This document shows positions 12,320 through 26,500 of a stretch of DNA of 64,000 nt, piece by piece (position 1 is the stretch's first letter; each line of letters starts with the position of its first letter). Under the pieces are notes generated by a model. It worked only from the letters and a program-made list of their open reading frames with translations. It did not search any database and was not told the origin of the DNA. The stretch is from Nymphaea colorata (taxonomy: Eukaryota; Streptophyta; Magnoliopsida; Nymphaeales; Nymphaeaceae). The stretch lies in NCBI RefSeq assembly GCF_008831285.2, contig NC_045140.1:20644370-20708369 (forward strand), read 5' to 3'. A program made the translations under genes and the position numbers.

Positions 12320-15300
12320 GAGAAAAAAACTAAATTGATAGAAACCCAACTACGAAAACGGCACAGTGACGTTCTTCCATAACAGTTTTCTATTGAAACC
12401 TTAATTTTCAAATAGTTGAAAGTTGAATAAGTGGGGGCAATTGGTGATCGCCATTTGCCTACTGGTTAGGAGGAGCGCTAGTGCAACGGCAACGGCTCTA
12501 AGAAATCAACCCCTACCATAAATTATTAAATATGAGAAAATGACGTGAAAAGTATCTTTTTTTCCTTACCAACAGCATTGATGCTGGCAGTTCTTTACTC
12601 ACGCACTAAGTTTAGTTGTTAATTATTGTTTGTATATGTGTTCAGGATCCTCTAAAAGATCTAAAGCATGTACAAGTCATTAAATCTGAAACCCAATGAT
12701 GTTGATTTAGTCAAGTTCTGCTACAGTATAGATTCGATCGGACCCATGGAGGATTTGATAAAGAATCATCATGTGGGCCTTGTTCTTTCGTTTTATCAAG
12801 AGTTCATCCCAAATTTTTGCGTTGTCTCATAAATAGTACATTGATGTGCATATGCCTTAATTTTTTTTTTATTATGATACTCCAAACTATAAAACTTTGC
12901 TGCAGACATTATATGTAAACTGTGGATCGGTTATATACAATATTGCTTGATTTGATCGCGATAGCAACATGCATATATGGAAAAGAAAAAAGATTAGATT
13001 ATGTTGTTGTCATGCAAATGTAAACTTTGGAGGTCAATTAGTTGATCAACTCAAGTTGTTGTCCAAAACTAACAACTATATTGCATGACGTATGCCCTAA
13101 ATCATTTTTTTCATGCAATTCAAGCACAAGTTTGCCCATTTTCCTAAGCTGCTTTTTACGGGGTCGGATATGAGTGCACGTCTTGATATGGCCATTTCTT
13201 AAAGATTTGCTTAAGCTTTAAGCAAATCCCTGTCTATGATTATTAAAGTTCTTGATACATTTGAAACCAATCAGCGGAGGCATTAACAATAGTTTTAGTG
13301 AACGAAGTTCAAGTTTAGACCGGAAACTTGTGTGAAAACCGGCTTAAACATTTTACTTGGATTCAGTTTCATAACATATTAAAACGTAGTTGTTTCGAAT
13401 GGAAATTTTCATGTTAAACCATGCATATTGTTAGTGAAAGTCATTTGAGTCGTTCTATATCACGAAAATTTTGATCATCAAACCGACAAATTCAGCTTCA
13501 CTTTTAGGCTAAGATGATGCTATATATAACACCAAATGCTTGCGTGCATGCACGTGCATGTGTGAAAAACAAGGGTTAGAAACACAAGCATCTTTTCATG
13601 CAATCTTGTCTGGCGAATGAACGATTGTCATAAAAGGTGTAGCATAGCTGATCAAACAGACAGCTATGTAAAGGACATGTCGGCTGTTTGATTTACATGG
13701 GTGCTATTCTCTTGGACCGTTGAATGTGTTCTACCGAAATACTAACGTTTTACACAGGACCCAACATCCAGAGGAATGAGGGACTCTTTGAGTCTTATTC
13801 GAGCCGTAGGTTGTGTGCGTCTGCTCACCCAAAAATGAATGAACTCACAAGTCAACTGTTTGCAGTTTTTTACAGCTTGAACGATGGGTAGCTTGAACTT
13901 TTCATTGAACATACATCCGCGACCGAGCTTAGAAAATCATTCTTTTAAGACTCAACAGCTGGTTTCTCTACCCAGCAAACTTTAAACATATGTGCACATA
14001 TAATTTTATACATATGGGGACTTGCACCAGTTCATGTGTTTTGAAGTGTTTTCTTTTTCTCTTTCTTTTTTTAGAATTCCATTCCTGACATCCTCGATCC
14101 AAAGACGCTGCAACTATCAGAGTTTGGATCGAAGGAGTTAGACTTTTGGCTGCATTCACACGGTACCAGTTGTTGCGCATTAATAAATTAGGTGGTGGTG
14201 GTGGTGGCGGACACAAACAAGGAAAGGTGAAGGAATGGGGCCGGCTTCATTATGGAGCACCTATCTTCCTTAGCTATTACTAATTCCAAAACTTCCAACC
14301 TCCACTAAGAATAAATAATATGCATCATAAGTCGAAGAGAGCGGAACACTAGAACAAAAAATATATGAGATCCCCCATTGCTTCCATGGAGATATGTTCT
14401 TCCCCAATCTCCTAAGTCTCTTCAGTCACCCCAATTCATACGTGTTGCTAGATTCTCCTGAAAACCGCCCTCTAGCTTCCAAATATTACGACAGCGCCCC
14501 AATGGGTTGGGTCCGAACAACCGCACCTGATTCATATCATAACCAACCCAATAACACCACCGGGAATTTGGCTTGCATGGATCTCGGTTTCGGGTTGTTT
14601 GTTTAATAAACTCCTTGGATCTGGATCAGGATCAATCCACTTTAAGTTTTGACACATCGATAACCGGGAATCTAATCCAGTAATTGCATGCACGTCTTTT
14701 TTTTTTTTGTTAATAACGTTTACTAATATGTATAAGAACCAACTAAAACTTTTTAAAAATTAGATTGGCCTGTCCGGCCATGCCGCAGCTCTGATCTGAT
14801 CTGTTCTTTTTTTCTCATTAATGGCTAGGTCTTCGATTTATAATAATAATGGTAATAATAATGACGATGATCTTATCCTACACAATTGCATGAACTTGAG
14901 ATGGCCCATACCATTTAATAGATAAAGGCCTATGGATTGCAAACAGCCGCAGATGCAACTCTCTCAAGTTGAAGGAAGTAATTTAAGTTATGGAACTTTC
15001 AATTTTACTTAACTTCAACTCCAAGTCTAACCTGTTACCAAGGTAAATCGAGTTTCCGTGGGCATTAAGCTTTTAATTTTTTGCCAGACTCGATGGACCA
15101 AACATTGCTCTTTTCATCCCCCCCGGTGCATTTAATTTGTTCGCAGCATTTTCCTTTTCAAAATGGTTCCTCTTGACCCATCTTTTTCACGTCTTAACTC
15201 AGAGTTTATTTTTGAAGGAGGTACAACTGTCAAGCTGATCTATGATTTGCTAATTTGCTGTGCCCACCGTGAATATTGCCCTTATGAAATAGAAATTATC

Positions 15301-17239
15301 CTTCATGGAGAAAACTTTATTATTTTCATTAAACATTATTTAACTGAAAAACACGATGCGGCAATTATTTTCCAATGTAAGTCCTAGAGAAAGAAAATTT
15401 TTGCCTGAAAAACTTTTTCCATGAGAATCAGACTAGCAATTAAGGAGAACTTGTGCGGTTAGGAGAAATCCCCGAAGAAAAAGAGCTCCCTGAGAAATAT
15501 TGGGAAAAAACGAGGACCGGTGACAAAATTTCATTGGTTGTCTTTTTTTTGCAAAGCCCCCCGTGATTATTAAGGCATAAAATTCACGGTGGCCGTTGGA
15601 AGCAGCAGGTGGGCCACCCTTTTTTCTGGTGTACCCAAAAAAAATTAAAAGAAAAATAAAAATAGAAATAATACTGCCCGATATTCCACCGACACAAACA
15701 ACTTTGCATGGGATGTTTGACAGGCAGTACCAAACTCACCAAATCTTTCATTTTTTCTTGGGCCCAGCCGCTCCCAAGAAAAAAAAAAAAAGTTCAAATT
15801 TTGGATTTCCCCCTTTTATACAAGCGGGATGATCTTAAGCTCTTAATTTGTCTTCATCCATTAATTTAAAACCCCACACACAGCTATTTTAGTTAGGTCA
15901 TTAAATAAGACATTGATTGGAACAGTAAATAACATAAAACATGATCGGTGCGATCCTCTTAATCATTATCTGAAATATGTAATAAAGTAAGGGAACCTTC
16001 CTCCCAGCATATCATTCATTGGAATCATTGTCCTAAATCCTTCTGATATAATGTCCTAATGAGCTAGTGTAGCCATTGTTCCAGTGTTTCCAAGGGCAGA
16101 GGCAGATGCGAGATTGTGTGGACAATTGCTCATATAAATTGGTGAGGTTTGGGTAGTTGTCGACCTGCAATTATAATCCAAATTTACGGCCACCACCGAA
16201 TGCAGTAACCTCACGCACTTGGGTTTATTCAGGGTTTTCACTAATTTGATGAGAACGTCACGAGTTCGAATCGTCCTGGCATTGACTAAAGTTCGCGGCA
16301 TTGCTGTTTACCAATTAAAAACTGGCTTCCATCTAATCTTGAAAGCGGGAAAAAAAAAAATTTGATTGCCTGCTTTTGTTGAATAAATCTAAGGTCAAAA
16401 GGCTGGGTAGATTTTAAATGGTAAAAAGGAGGATCACCAATCTTGTGAGAAACCAAACAAAACTTTTACAATTTCCGTCGATAACAAAAGGAAAAGATTG
16501 CATCGGAAAAGGAAAAGATCAAGGTAACACACCTAACATGTCTGTATTTTAATTAAAGAACCTTGCACACCTTTCTTTAAAATAATATACGAGGGTGTTT
16601 AGGTGACACCCGCATATGAACTTAGTTAGTTGAAACTTTAGAGCCTTCATGAAAACAAAAGCGTTTTAAAATTTTATCTTTTTTCTTTGGGTGACGCATC
16701 TAAAACGTTCTTTTTGAATAACTTAACAAGGATTTTTTTCTAAAATTAAGTTTTTCTCATACTTAGTATTGATGAAACCTAAATTTACATTTAAATTAAG
16801 TAATCTAAAACACTTAAATTTAAAACCCCAAAAAGAAAGGAAAAAAGAGAGAAGAAAACACAGTCAATGCACAAGATCTCATGTATTTAAAAGCCAAATC
16901 CAACTTTGAAATGTTCAAAGCTTGTGACCTGTAGCATGTTAATGTAGCCAAGGCATTTACCCAGAGAGAGACGTTGGGGTATCGGGAGAGAAGAGGAAGG
17001 AGCGGCAGTTAATGGCGGATGAGATATTTGGGCACGAAGTCCACGCCATTATTCATAAATTAGCAATAAAAAAAAAAAAGTTGGTAACGGGAGGAAATTG
17101 CGACCACGGCGGAAGGCCATTCCCGTAAAATCCGAGAAACTTTTTTAAGTTTAAACTCCAAAATTCCACTCCAGGTTTTACAGTGATGCAATTTCTCGTC
17201 TACAAAAAAAAAGTCAGGTGAAAGACTGAGGGGGACGGT

Positions 17240-17569
17240 CTTCTCGCCCTTTCTCTCTCTCTCTTTCTCTCGGTTGGTGCTGCTGCCCATTACCGGAGAA
17301 GGGGAGGCGCGGTTTTCCGGGGTGGTCGGTTTTCGGCGCGGTCGATGTCGCCGGAGACTCGAGGTTGGATCGTCCGGCCGGGCGTGGCAGGGGTCGCAGT
17401 CGGTGAGTTCTTGGGAGCAGGGGCGGCTTGCGGGAGGTTGGTGGGATGGTGGTGCTGAGCGGGCTCGGAGGAGCCGCTGGTAGTTGGTGCCGAACAGATC
17501 GGAGAGGCGGGTTCGGAGGGTCGGAAGGGGGTGGGTTCGGAGGAGGATGCGGAAGTTGGGGCGGTCGTG
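17240..17569 (+). promoter_or_regulatory. Probable 5' leader of the M8 peptidase gene
   Basis: A CT-rich tract (17249-17272) followed by an unusually GC-rich stretch, just ahead of the proposed start codon. Plant leaders often look like this. The exact transcription start cannot be read from sequence. Confidence 0.4.
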
Positions 17570-20500
17570 ATGGCGGTGAAGCTCGTTCGGTGCTTACTGT
17601 CGGTGGAGAATGGCCGTCACAGATCTTGCTGCTTAGTTGTTTCCATTTTTAAGGCAAGATTTATGTCGAGTGGTGTTGATTTTTTTTTTCGGCGTTTCTG
17701 GCTGGATCAGCTGTTTTTCAAAGTGGTGCTCCGTCCATGGGGTTTCCGGGTCTTCTTAGTTTCTCCGTGTTTTCGATTTCGTTGAGTTTCGTGGTTCTTT
17801 GTTGCTTGAGGCTTTTCTGCATTTGAGTGGTTGGAGTGGACTGCGCGTTAAGATTAGCACTTGATTGTTTTAAATTATTATTGGTTGGATTTGGCACTTT
17901 TTGGGTTCTAAAAGATGAGCAGGGAGCTGCAATGTATGTATTGGTTGTTTTCCATGTTCCTTCTGAGAGGTCAGGAGGCGTGATTATCATCATCTTCTTT
18001 GTGAGATTTGGGACTTTCATTTTCGAAACTAAACCACTGGCCGATATTTGAGCTATTTTTAGTTCCAATTTGTGGAAACTAAATAGTGTGTTCGAGGCCC
18101 CGGAAATTACTGGATTCTCCTCTCAGAGATCCGCCCTTCTTGTTTGGTGGTGTACAGGGTTTTGGGATTTTGGTTGGAGTGCTAGAGAAGAAGGGGGAGG
18201 GAATGTTACCAAACCACGAAGGCTTCGTTCTTATCCTTGCACTATTTGGGAATTTATGTTCAATAGGCATTTTAACTATTTCAAAACCTGTCTTCCCTTG
18301 TGTTGCTCTCTAAATTGTCTCCTCTTTCCTTGATTTGGAACAGTTGCTTGAGCTGATTAAATTTAGGCTTTCTGGTTCCGTTAACATGGTAGCCGGTTGT
18401 AGCCACTGTAAAAAGGACAAAGTGACTATGTTTTTTAAAATGCTTTAAGATATGCTGGTTTGCTTTAACACCTTCTGATGAAATGCTTTCCAGTGGTCCT
18501 GTCATGCAAATCGGACTTTCATTTGTTGATTTCTCGACAGAATTGTTGCACTTGTTACCGTCTGTGTATATTATTTTTCTAGGTCCTGTGGGCTGTTTTG
18601 GATGTTGATTATTTTGTGTTTTGTCTGCTTCAGATTTTGTTAGTTTTGGTATGCATTGAAGGCACTGTTTGTAGAATAGAAGAGAGCTGGTCAAAGCACC
18701 TAGCCACAGAATCAGGGGCTCAAAATGGCCTATCGCATTCTTGCATCCATGATGAAATATTGCATCAGAGGCGTCGCTATGGAAGGAAAGAGTATTCTGT
18801 TACTCCACAAGTATACCAAGAAATTAGTTACTTGAAAATTCACAGGAAAGGAAGGGGTTTGCTTGAAGCTTCTGAAACAGAAGTTCAACAAGATTTAAGG
18901 CAACCCATAAGAATATATCTGAACTATGAGGCGGTCGGGCATTCCCCTGATCGTGATTGTCGTGGTGCTGGTGATATTGTGAAGGTAATATTTAAGGTTA
19001 AAAGTTTAAAATGTTGCTGATTCATTAGTGAAAAGATCTTCTTTCACTACGTGTTATGTTAATTTGTGATTTAACATCCTCAGCTTGGTGAACCACCTGC
19101 ATCTTTAGTTCCTGGCATGCCAGCATGCAACCCACATGGAGATCCTCCAGTGTTTGGTGACTGCTGGTATAACTGTACAATTGATGATGTAACTGGGGAG
19201 GACAAGAAACATCGACTGCGCAAGGTGCACAACTTTCTGCCATATCTTTTCCCTCATGCACACGATCTGTATCAGATCAAGCTTCACGGAAAGCTTGTTA
19301 TATCTCAAGCTTCCTGGCCTTCCCACGTTTCTAAAATCTTGATCTAAGTAACACGGGCTCATCAGAAAGGTACTGCACCAGAGTCGACATGACTCAGATG
19401 TGGCTCAGGTGCAGGAATAAACAAATTTCTTTTTCGTTGAGTCACTGACAAAATCATAATTTATTAATTTATAGTTTTGTTGTTTGCGAACAATTACACA
19501 CACACACACATATATATATATATCTCATATGTATGTCTGTATGTACGTACATCTATGTCACATAGGTGAGGGTGCTGGCATGGGTACGGGAAAGCGGGTA
19601 TGGGTACGGCGTTTTCGCCAATCTTGGTACGGGAGTATGTCGATAATTGTATGTTCTTAATTTCGAAAAACAAAATTGATATCATTACATCATTAAGACA
19701 ATGTTCCTTTCATAGTTCCTACATATAATCTCATAAAAAAAACATAAATAGACTATGACAATGTTTTTTTTTGGTGTCGGAAATGATCCAAATCTACCCA
19801 GTGGTACCCCGTACTGGTTTTGCCGTACCGGTATGCCGCTACTGGTATGTGGGCCTCCCCCACGTATTACTGTGACTTAGACATACATATATACTTATGT
19901 ATGTATATTGAAAAAATGCTGCATCCGCATCTGACATTTATGTGACATAGATCTTGATCTCTGCACAGTGATACAGATGTTACAATTTAAACTGCCTTTA
20001 GCGCTTGGAACCAAATATTTTTTGCACTCATGTAACTTGTGAACTCCTCTTGAATGCCGGTCGCTCTGAATTATGCCTACTTCTTCACTTCTTATGTGGC
20101 TACCAGATTGAGGTAGCAGGAGCATGTTTTAGATTTTACATTTAAAATGGTTCTCTATTTTTATCTACCAAGTTGACTGCTACTAAACTAGTAAAGAGCA
20201 AAGGAAAATCTATACAGATGTTAAGCTTTATGTTTTTTGGCAATTTATCCCTCAAGTTTTCTCTTGTATAACAAGATTTTATAAGTTTCAAACATTCAGA
20301 GTCCATACTCCATTGAAATAAGTAACCTTTATTGAACTATCTACCTGTTGACTCCATATCAGATTACTTTGTGGGGTTCATTTTTGACAGTGCTTATTTG
20401 AACAGGCATTGGGGCAGACAGCTGATTGGTTCAGAAGAGCCTTGTCTGTTGAACCTGTTAAGGGGAACTTGCGTCTCAGTGGTTATTCTGCTTGTGGTCA

Positions 20501-23500
20501 AGATGGTGGGGTGCAGCTTCCACGTGAATACGTTGAAGGTGTTTAACTATATTATATGCTTTAATGACAGAATTCTGCTGTATTTGGCTTTTTTGTCCAC
20601 ATTCCAGAAGCAACATATAGAGCTTTAAAAAATTTGACATACAGGTGTTCATAGTTAAGCCATGCATAACTGTATTATTAACCTGTAGATGTTGATTGTT
20701 TTCTTTGATGCTGCTGACACTGAACAATCATTGCATTATCAATGGAAGCTCTTTTGACTATTTTCTGCATTGAAATACAAATCCTAATTTACTGGAATAT
20801 CAATATCATCCATTTCAACAGCTAACTTGAGAATGCTTCTGTGTTAATGATATCTCCCATTTGTTGAGAACGAGTTCCTACAACCTTGGTTTTCATGATT
20901 TTGAGTTTGCTCATTTTTTCCACCTGTTAGTGTATTAGTCATTGGAATGTAGATTTATGGTTTTTGATTTACTATATTGAACATAGGAGTTTCTTATTAT
21001 TTGACTCAGCTTATGTCTTCTCTGCATGTCACTTAATTTGGGGGTTGCTCTTTTTTTTGCAGAGGGAGTTGCTGGTGCTGACTTAGTTCTTTTGGTTACA
21101 ACAAGACCAACAACAGGCAACACACTTGCCTGGGCTGTGGCATGTGAACGTGATCAGTGGGGCCGTGCAATAGCTGGTAAGAATACTTGACAAATGCTCT
21201 ACAGGTTCTTCTTTTTCTTTTCACTATTATTGTTTGGTGTTTGTAAGCTGTCAAGCATGTTATGAATAGTTATTTATCATAGTTCTATTATATCTAGGTC
21301 ATGTAAATGTTGCTCCTCGTCACTTGACTGCTGAAGCGGAGACGTTACTTTCAGCAACACTGATACATGAGGTTTGCAATACTTACTTGACTTCTTCCTT
21401 CTTTTAAGGCTCTCCAAGTTGTAATAAGTTTAATTGCATTATCCAGGTCATGCACGTTCTAGGCTTTGACCCCCATGCTTTTGCACATTTTCGAGATGAG
21501 AGGAAAAGAAGACGTACTCAGGTGCTCCTTTTTTTTCTAAAGCAAGCTATGATGAACCATGTTGGTCTTCTTAATGATTAAGAATCACGAATTAATCGCT
21601 AGTGAACCCTGGCTCAGTGTATTCTTCATCTGTGTCAAGTTTATGCAAACTTATTCCTCCCCAGTAGAAGAGTTAATACAAATTTAGAAAATTAAATTTC
21701 TATGTATGTTGTCAGAAGGTGGAACAGGATAATCTATGGGTCACGGAGTTAACATTTTCCATCCCTTGTGTTAAACCATGTTAAATCCTTGCTTCTCTTT
21801 CTGGTTTCGTTGCTTGTATCAGCTTTTCTTATACAACTTTTGCTTCTATTTCCCATAAGTTAGCTTACACTGCTACTGCTTTAAATTTTACTTTGACCAG
21901 TTGTTGATCTTATTGGGCTTTTAGGTTCTCAAACTTTTCTTATCATTGTACTTCTTTTCTCGATGATTTTCTTTAAATTAGAATTTCTGGTGTCAAATTT
22001 TTTGTCATAATGGATGATATAAATACTCTCTTATCTCTAAGAATCCAAAGTCAACCTGCTGAAGGGGGAAACTGCTCAATAACCTCTCAGTATGACTCGT
22101 TTCTGAAGTCTCAGGTGCTTCAAATAATTTGTGATGGTTGAAGATCCTTCTTTGTTTGTTGATGATTAAATGAGAAGGCAATATGAAGACCCATATCTTT
22201 ATTATCAAACTGTAGACTACTGAAAAATATCTGGACCACCTTCAAGTGTCCAGCACTTACTACCAACAGATTCTAAATTTTTGTTTGCTATTTACCATCT
22301 TACATCCTCACTTATGTGATGCACTCCCTTGGTTTCTTCTGATTGTAGCCCTCTACCATCTTTTATCACATGAAGTGCTTACCTCGGTGCATTCTATATC
22401 CAGGTTACAGCACAAGTGATGGATGAAAAGCTTGGGCGGGTGGTAACACGTGTTGTCCTTCCACGTGTTGTGATGCATTCTAGATACCATTACGGGGTAC
22501 ACTAATATTATCTCTTGGTTATTGTCTCCATATGTCGTGTTCGTTACTTCTTTATACTGGTTTGTGGTTTGGTAAAGCTCACCTTGTCCCCCTTTTTATA
22601 CTTTACGTGTGATTGAATACTTTTTCTATGCTACATTTTTTCTCTCCCCAATAGGCATTTTCAGAAAATTTCACTGGGCTGGAATTGGAAGATGGAGGAG
22701 GAAGGGGAACGTCAGGTATCCCCCCCATTTTCTATTTTATGTGTCTTTTGTTTTCATATGTGGCATTGACACCTAAAAGTGATATCTCAAACTGTGTACA
22801 CGTGGGGGCTTACCTGTAGGGTCTCATTGGGAGAAAAGACTCCTGATGAATGAGATCATGACTGGGTCTGTAGATACAAGATCAGTTGTTTCAAAGATGA
22901 CACTTGCTTTATTGGAAGATAGTGGGTGGTATGAAGCAAATTACAGCATGGCAGATCATCTTGATTGGGGTCGCAATCAAGGAACTGAATTTGTAACCTC
23001 TCCTTGCAATCAATGGAAAGGGGCTTACCGGTGTAATACAACTCAGGTTTCTGGCTGCACGTATAACAGGGAAGCAGAAGGTTATTGCCCTATTATTAGC
23101 TATGGTGGGGACTTGCCAGTCTGGGCTCGCTATTTCCCACAGCCTAATAAAGGTACTTAAGCTTATTTGCAGGTTTCAGAAACCTGCTCTTCTGTATTGG
23201 TTTTTTAGTTTATCTGTTCCTTTCTTTCTTGCGTTAGATTCAATGGCAGCAGTGTCCTTACATGGTTGAACGTGCTACCTTACTCCTAATTATAAAGGGA
23301 AAGAAGAGAACTATTATTCGAATTAAATGTCATACCAATCTGCGTAGTTGCTTCAAGTGCTTTAGAATCAGATAGCTAAAATTTTGGAAAACAGCATGCA
23401 GCCTGGAAGCTTTCTCGACTGGAAAAGGCTGTTTCTATGTTGTGGAAGCTTTTTGCCACAATAGGGTTTTGGTGTATGGCTGGACCAAAACTAGATCCTT

Positions 23501-26500
23501 GACGGGTGGTCGCAAAAAATGCTGAGCAGAGGTAGATTATAAATGAGGTCCAAAATCACATTCCATATATTATGTTGGACTTCAATTATTAAAGTAAATA
23601 AAATTCATCATAGTTATGATTTTTATAGCTCATTAAATTTGATTCAGAGATGAGTAACCTTTGATATAGTGTTCCCTTTTCTTCAATTTATCCTGCTTTC
23701 TGCTCCTTCCTACTTATGAATTGATTAGATATAAAATCTAAAATATTGAGACAGTATGTGCCATTTACCATGTGACAATAAGAAATGGCTTGATCACACT
23801 AGGTCTGATGAGTGCCAAGTATGAGCTTGGCTACTGTGGCACCTATTGAGCGTCCTAGTTCTTAGTTTATGGTTGATCTCATCAAACACATTAGTCGAGA
23901 GGGACCTAGAACCAGTTGTATACATACAATTAAATTTAGTGTGCATTTTTTGGCACTTCAAAATTCTTCAGATCTTACACGAGCTTGTGTGAACCTAGAT
24001 TTCAATTTTAGTGGCTCAGTTCATTCATGATTTTAGCTGGGAATCAGTAATTTCAAGTGAAGCGTAAATGAAGGACACCACATTTTATGAGTTGGTTCTC
24101 TAAAGAATCTATTGCTAGTGTTAGGAAGAGCATGGTTACTGATGCTCTATGTGTTCTTATACTAAGGAACTTATTGGCTCATGCAGGTGGCCAGTCATCA
24201 TTAGCTGATTATTGCACATATTTTGTCGCTTACTCTGATGGTTCATGCACGGACACAAAAAGTGCAAGAGCACCTGACAGGATGTTGGGTGAAGTACGGG
24301 GCCCGAACTCCAGGTTTGTGATATTTGAGTGGTGGTGCTCATCATAGATGGAAATTTTTGTAGGCTAACAAATTTGAGATGATATACGTGCCTCTTCAGA
24401 TGCATGTCATCAACTTTGGTGCGCACTGGGTTTGTTCGTGGTTCCATGACACAAGGCAATGGTTGTTATCAGCATCGGTGCACAAAAAAATCCCTTGAGG
24501 TGATCTCTTTTTTGCTAATAAGAGTTGCATGCATCTTCCAATCTGAAGGATAAATGTTTCATGAAGCAGTGCATGATTTAGTCATCTAAGCTGGATCATT
24601 TAGCGGAATTAATGCTACCATGTTTTTAAGATTTAGACACCATGTACTGATCTTCAATTTTTGTATGTGTGTTAGTAAATACTCCAAGCTCTTGATGGTT
24701 CCAGTCTTTTGTTTAGGTTGCTGTTGATGGGGTCTGGAAGGTATGCCCTGAAGGTGGTGGGCCAGTTCAATTCCCGGGTTTTAATGGTAAGACTCTACAG
24801 TCTACAGTCAAGATTTCTTGATATCAACCATTGTCACGTTATTCTGGTTTTCTTTTGGACATACCTTGGTGATTGGTGTTAATGTCTTGCCAATGCAGGT
24901 GAACTGATCTGTCCTGCTTATCATGAACTATGTAACAGTATGGCATTGCCCATCACTGGTCAGTGCCCAAGCTCATGTTCCTTCAATGGTGACTGTATTG
25001 ATGGAAAATGCCATTGTTTCCTCGGTTTTCATGGCCATGATTGCAGAAAAAGTAAGTTGGTAAAAGCAATAGCTTTGCAGATGGGATTCTGGTCCTGTGA
25101 AATTTTCGAAAGGATACTGATAAAGAAAATTTATGATGAAAAAGAATTAAGTTTGAGGAGATTTTTCTTGCTAATTCTTGTGATTAGACCGCTAACTCTT
25201 GTGATTAGACCTCACATGGATGAACTGGAGTTACTATCAAGTACTTCTAATGTCTGCTTTTAGCCTTAACCACCAACTTCATCTCTTTACAGGAACTTGT
25301 CCAAACAACTGCAGTGGTCATGGCAAGTGTAACTCCCATGGTGTCTGTGAGTGCACCAAGGGACGTACTGGCATCGATTGCTCAACTGGTATGTTGTTCC
25401 ATCTCATTCTTGTAAATGAGAACTGTGTTATTGATATCTTTGTGGCATATAGACATGCATTTGTGGTTTGCATATTCTTGAGCTGGTATTTTAACGCCAT
25501 GATACTTTTGATGCCATTGATGCTTTCAAGTGCTGCTTTTAATTCTTTCGGTTGTTCAATATGCAGCTGTTTGTGATGAACAGTGCAGCCTGCATGGTGG
25601 TGTGTGCGATAATGGTGTATGTGAATTTCGATGCTCCGATTATGCTGGTTATACTTGCCAGAATAGTTCTACCCTTCTTCCCAGCCTTTCAGTATGTGGA
25701 GATGTGCTTGGTCGAGATGCCACTGGTCAACATTGTGCTCCTAGCGAGTCAAGTATCCTGCAGCAGCTAGAAGCGGCTGTGGTTATCCCAAACTACAACA
25801 GGTTGATTCCTGGTGGCAGGACAATATTTAGCATACTAGATGATGGATACTGTGCAGCTGCGGCAAAACGACTTGCTTGTTGGGTGGGTGCCTCCTGTTT
25901 GAAGTGAATCAAAATGCGTTATTTAATGGAAGAAGCAGAAAAATGGTTTATTCTAGTTATTTATTTCCAAGTAAAATTTTCTTGCTTCCCGCTTTTCAAT
26001 TTGCCTGTCAGATTCACACATGGACCCCTTTATATTAGTATTGTCAAACCCTGCTTAGCCGTCAATCCTTCCAAGAATAACATTTTCTATATCCTGGACA
26101 TGAGATTGGCATTTTCAAACTTAACATTTTTCCTGTTTCCTTAAATTATTAGTGGATAGACATATTTTTCGCAAATTGATCTTCTTAGCCTTCCTTGTTG
26201 CCAATTTGAATGTTTTTCTTCATGAGTGCAACTGAAGTTGGAGAACATATATTTTGAGGAGACCACTTTGTGTTTTTAGATGATTTGCTTGCTACCACCA
26301 CATAGACATGGAATATTTGATTTTGATATGGCGTCTCTTTGCACTTTTTTTTTTTTTTTTCTGTAGATATCAATTCAAAAGTGTGATAAGGATGGTGACA
26401 ATCGCCTAAGAGTTTGTTACTCAGCATGTCAGTCCTATAATGCAGCATGTGGTGCATTCCTAGATTGCTCAGACCAGACCCTGTTCAGCGGTGAGGAGGA

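Larger units (their letters stand above)
1482..17239. other. Gene-free intergenic region, about 15.8 kb
   Basis: No open frame here resembles a known protein. The few longer frames (for example 2821-3118, 8841-9107 and 10661-11116) lack recognisable motifs and splice context. The DNA is AT-rich with homopolymer runs, short (GA)n and (AT)n tracts, and small fold-backs listed separately. The start of the stretch must contain the MCU 3' UTR and its end the promoter of the M8 peptidase gene. I see no rRNA and no convincing tRNA. Confidence 0.6.

Noticed and set aside
16256..16280. GAGTTCGAATCGTCC, resembling a tRNA B box
   Set aside because: No acceptor stem or A box at the right spacing; more like a fragment of a tRNA-derived repeat or chance.
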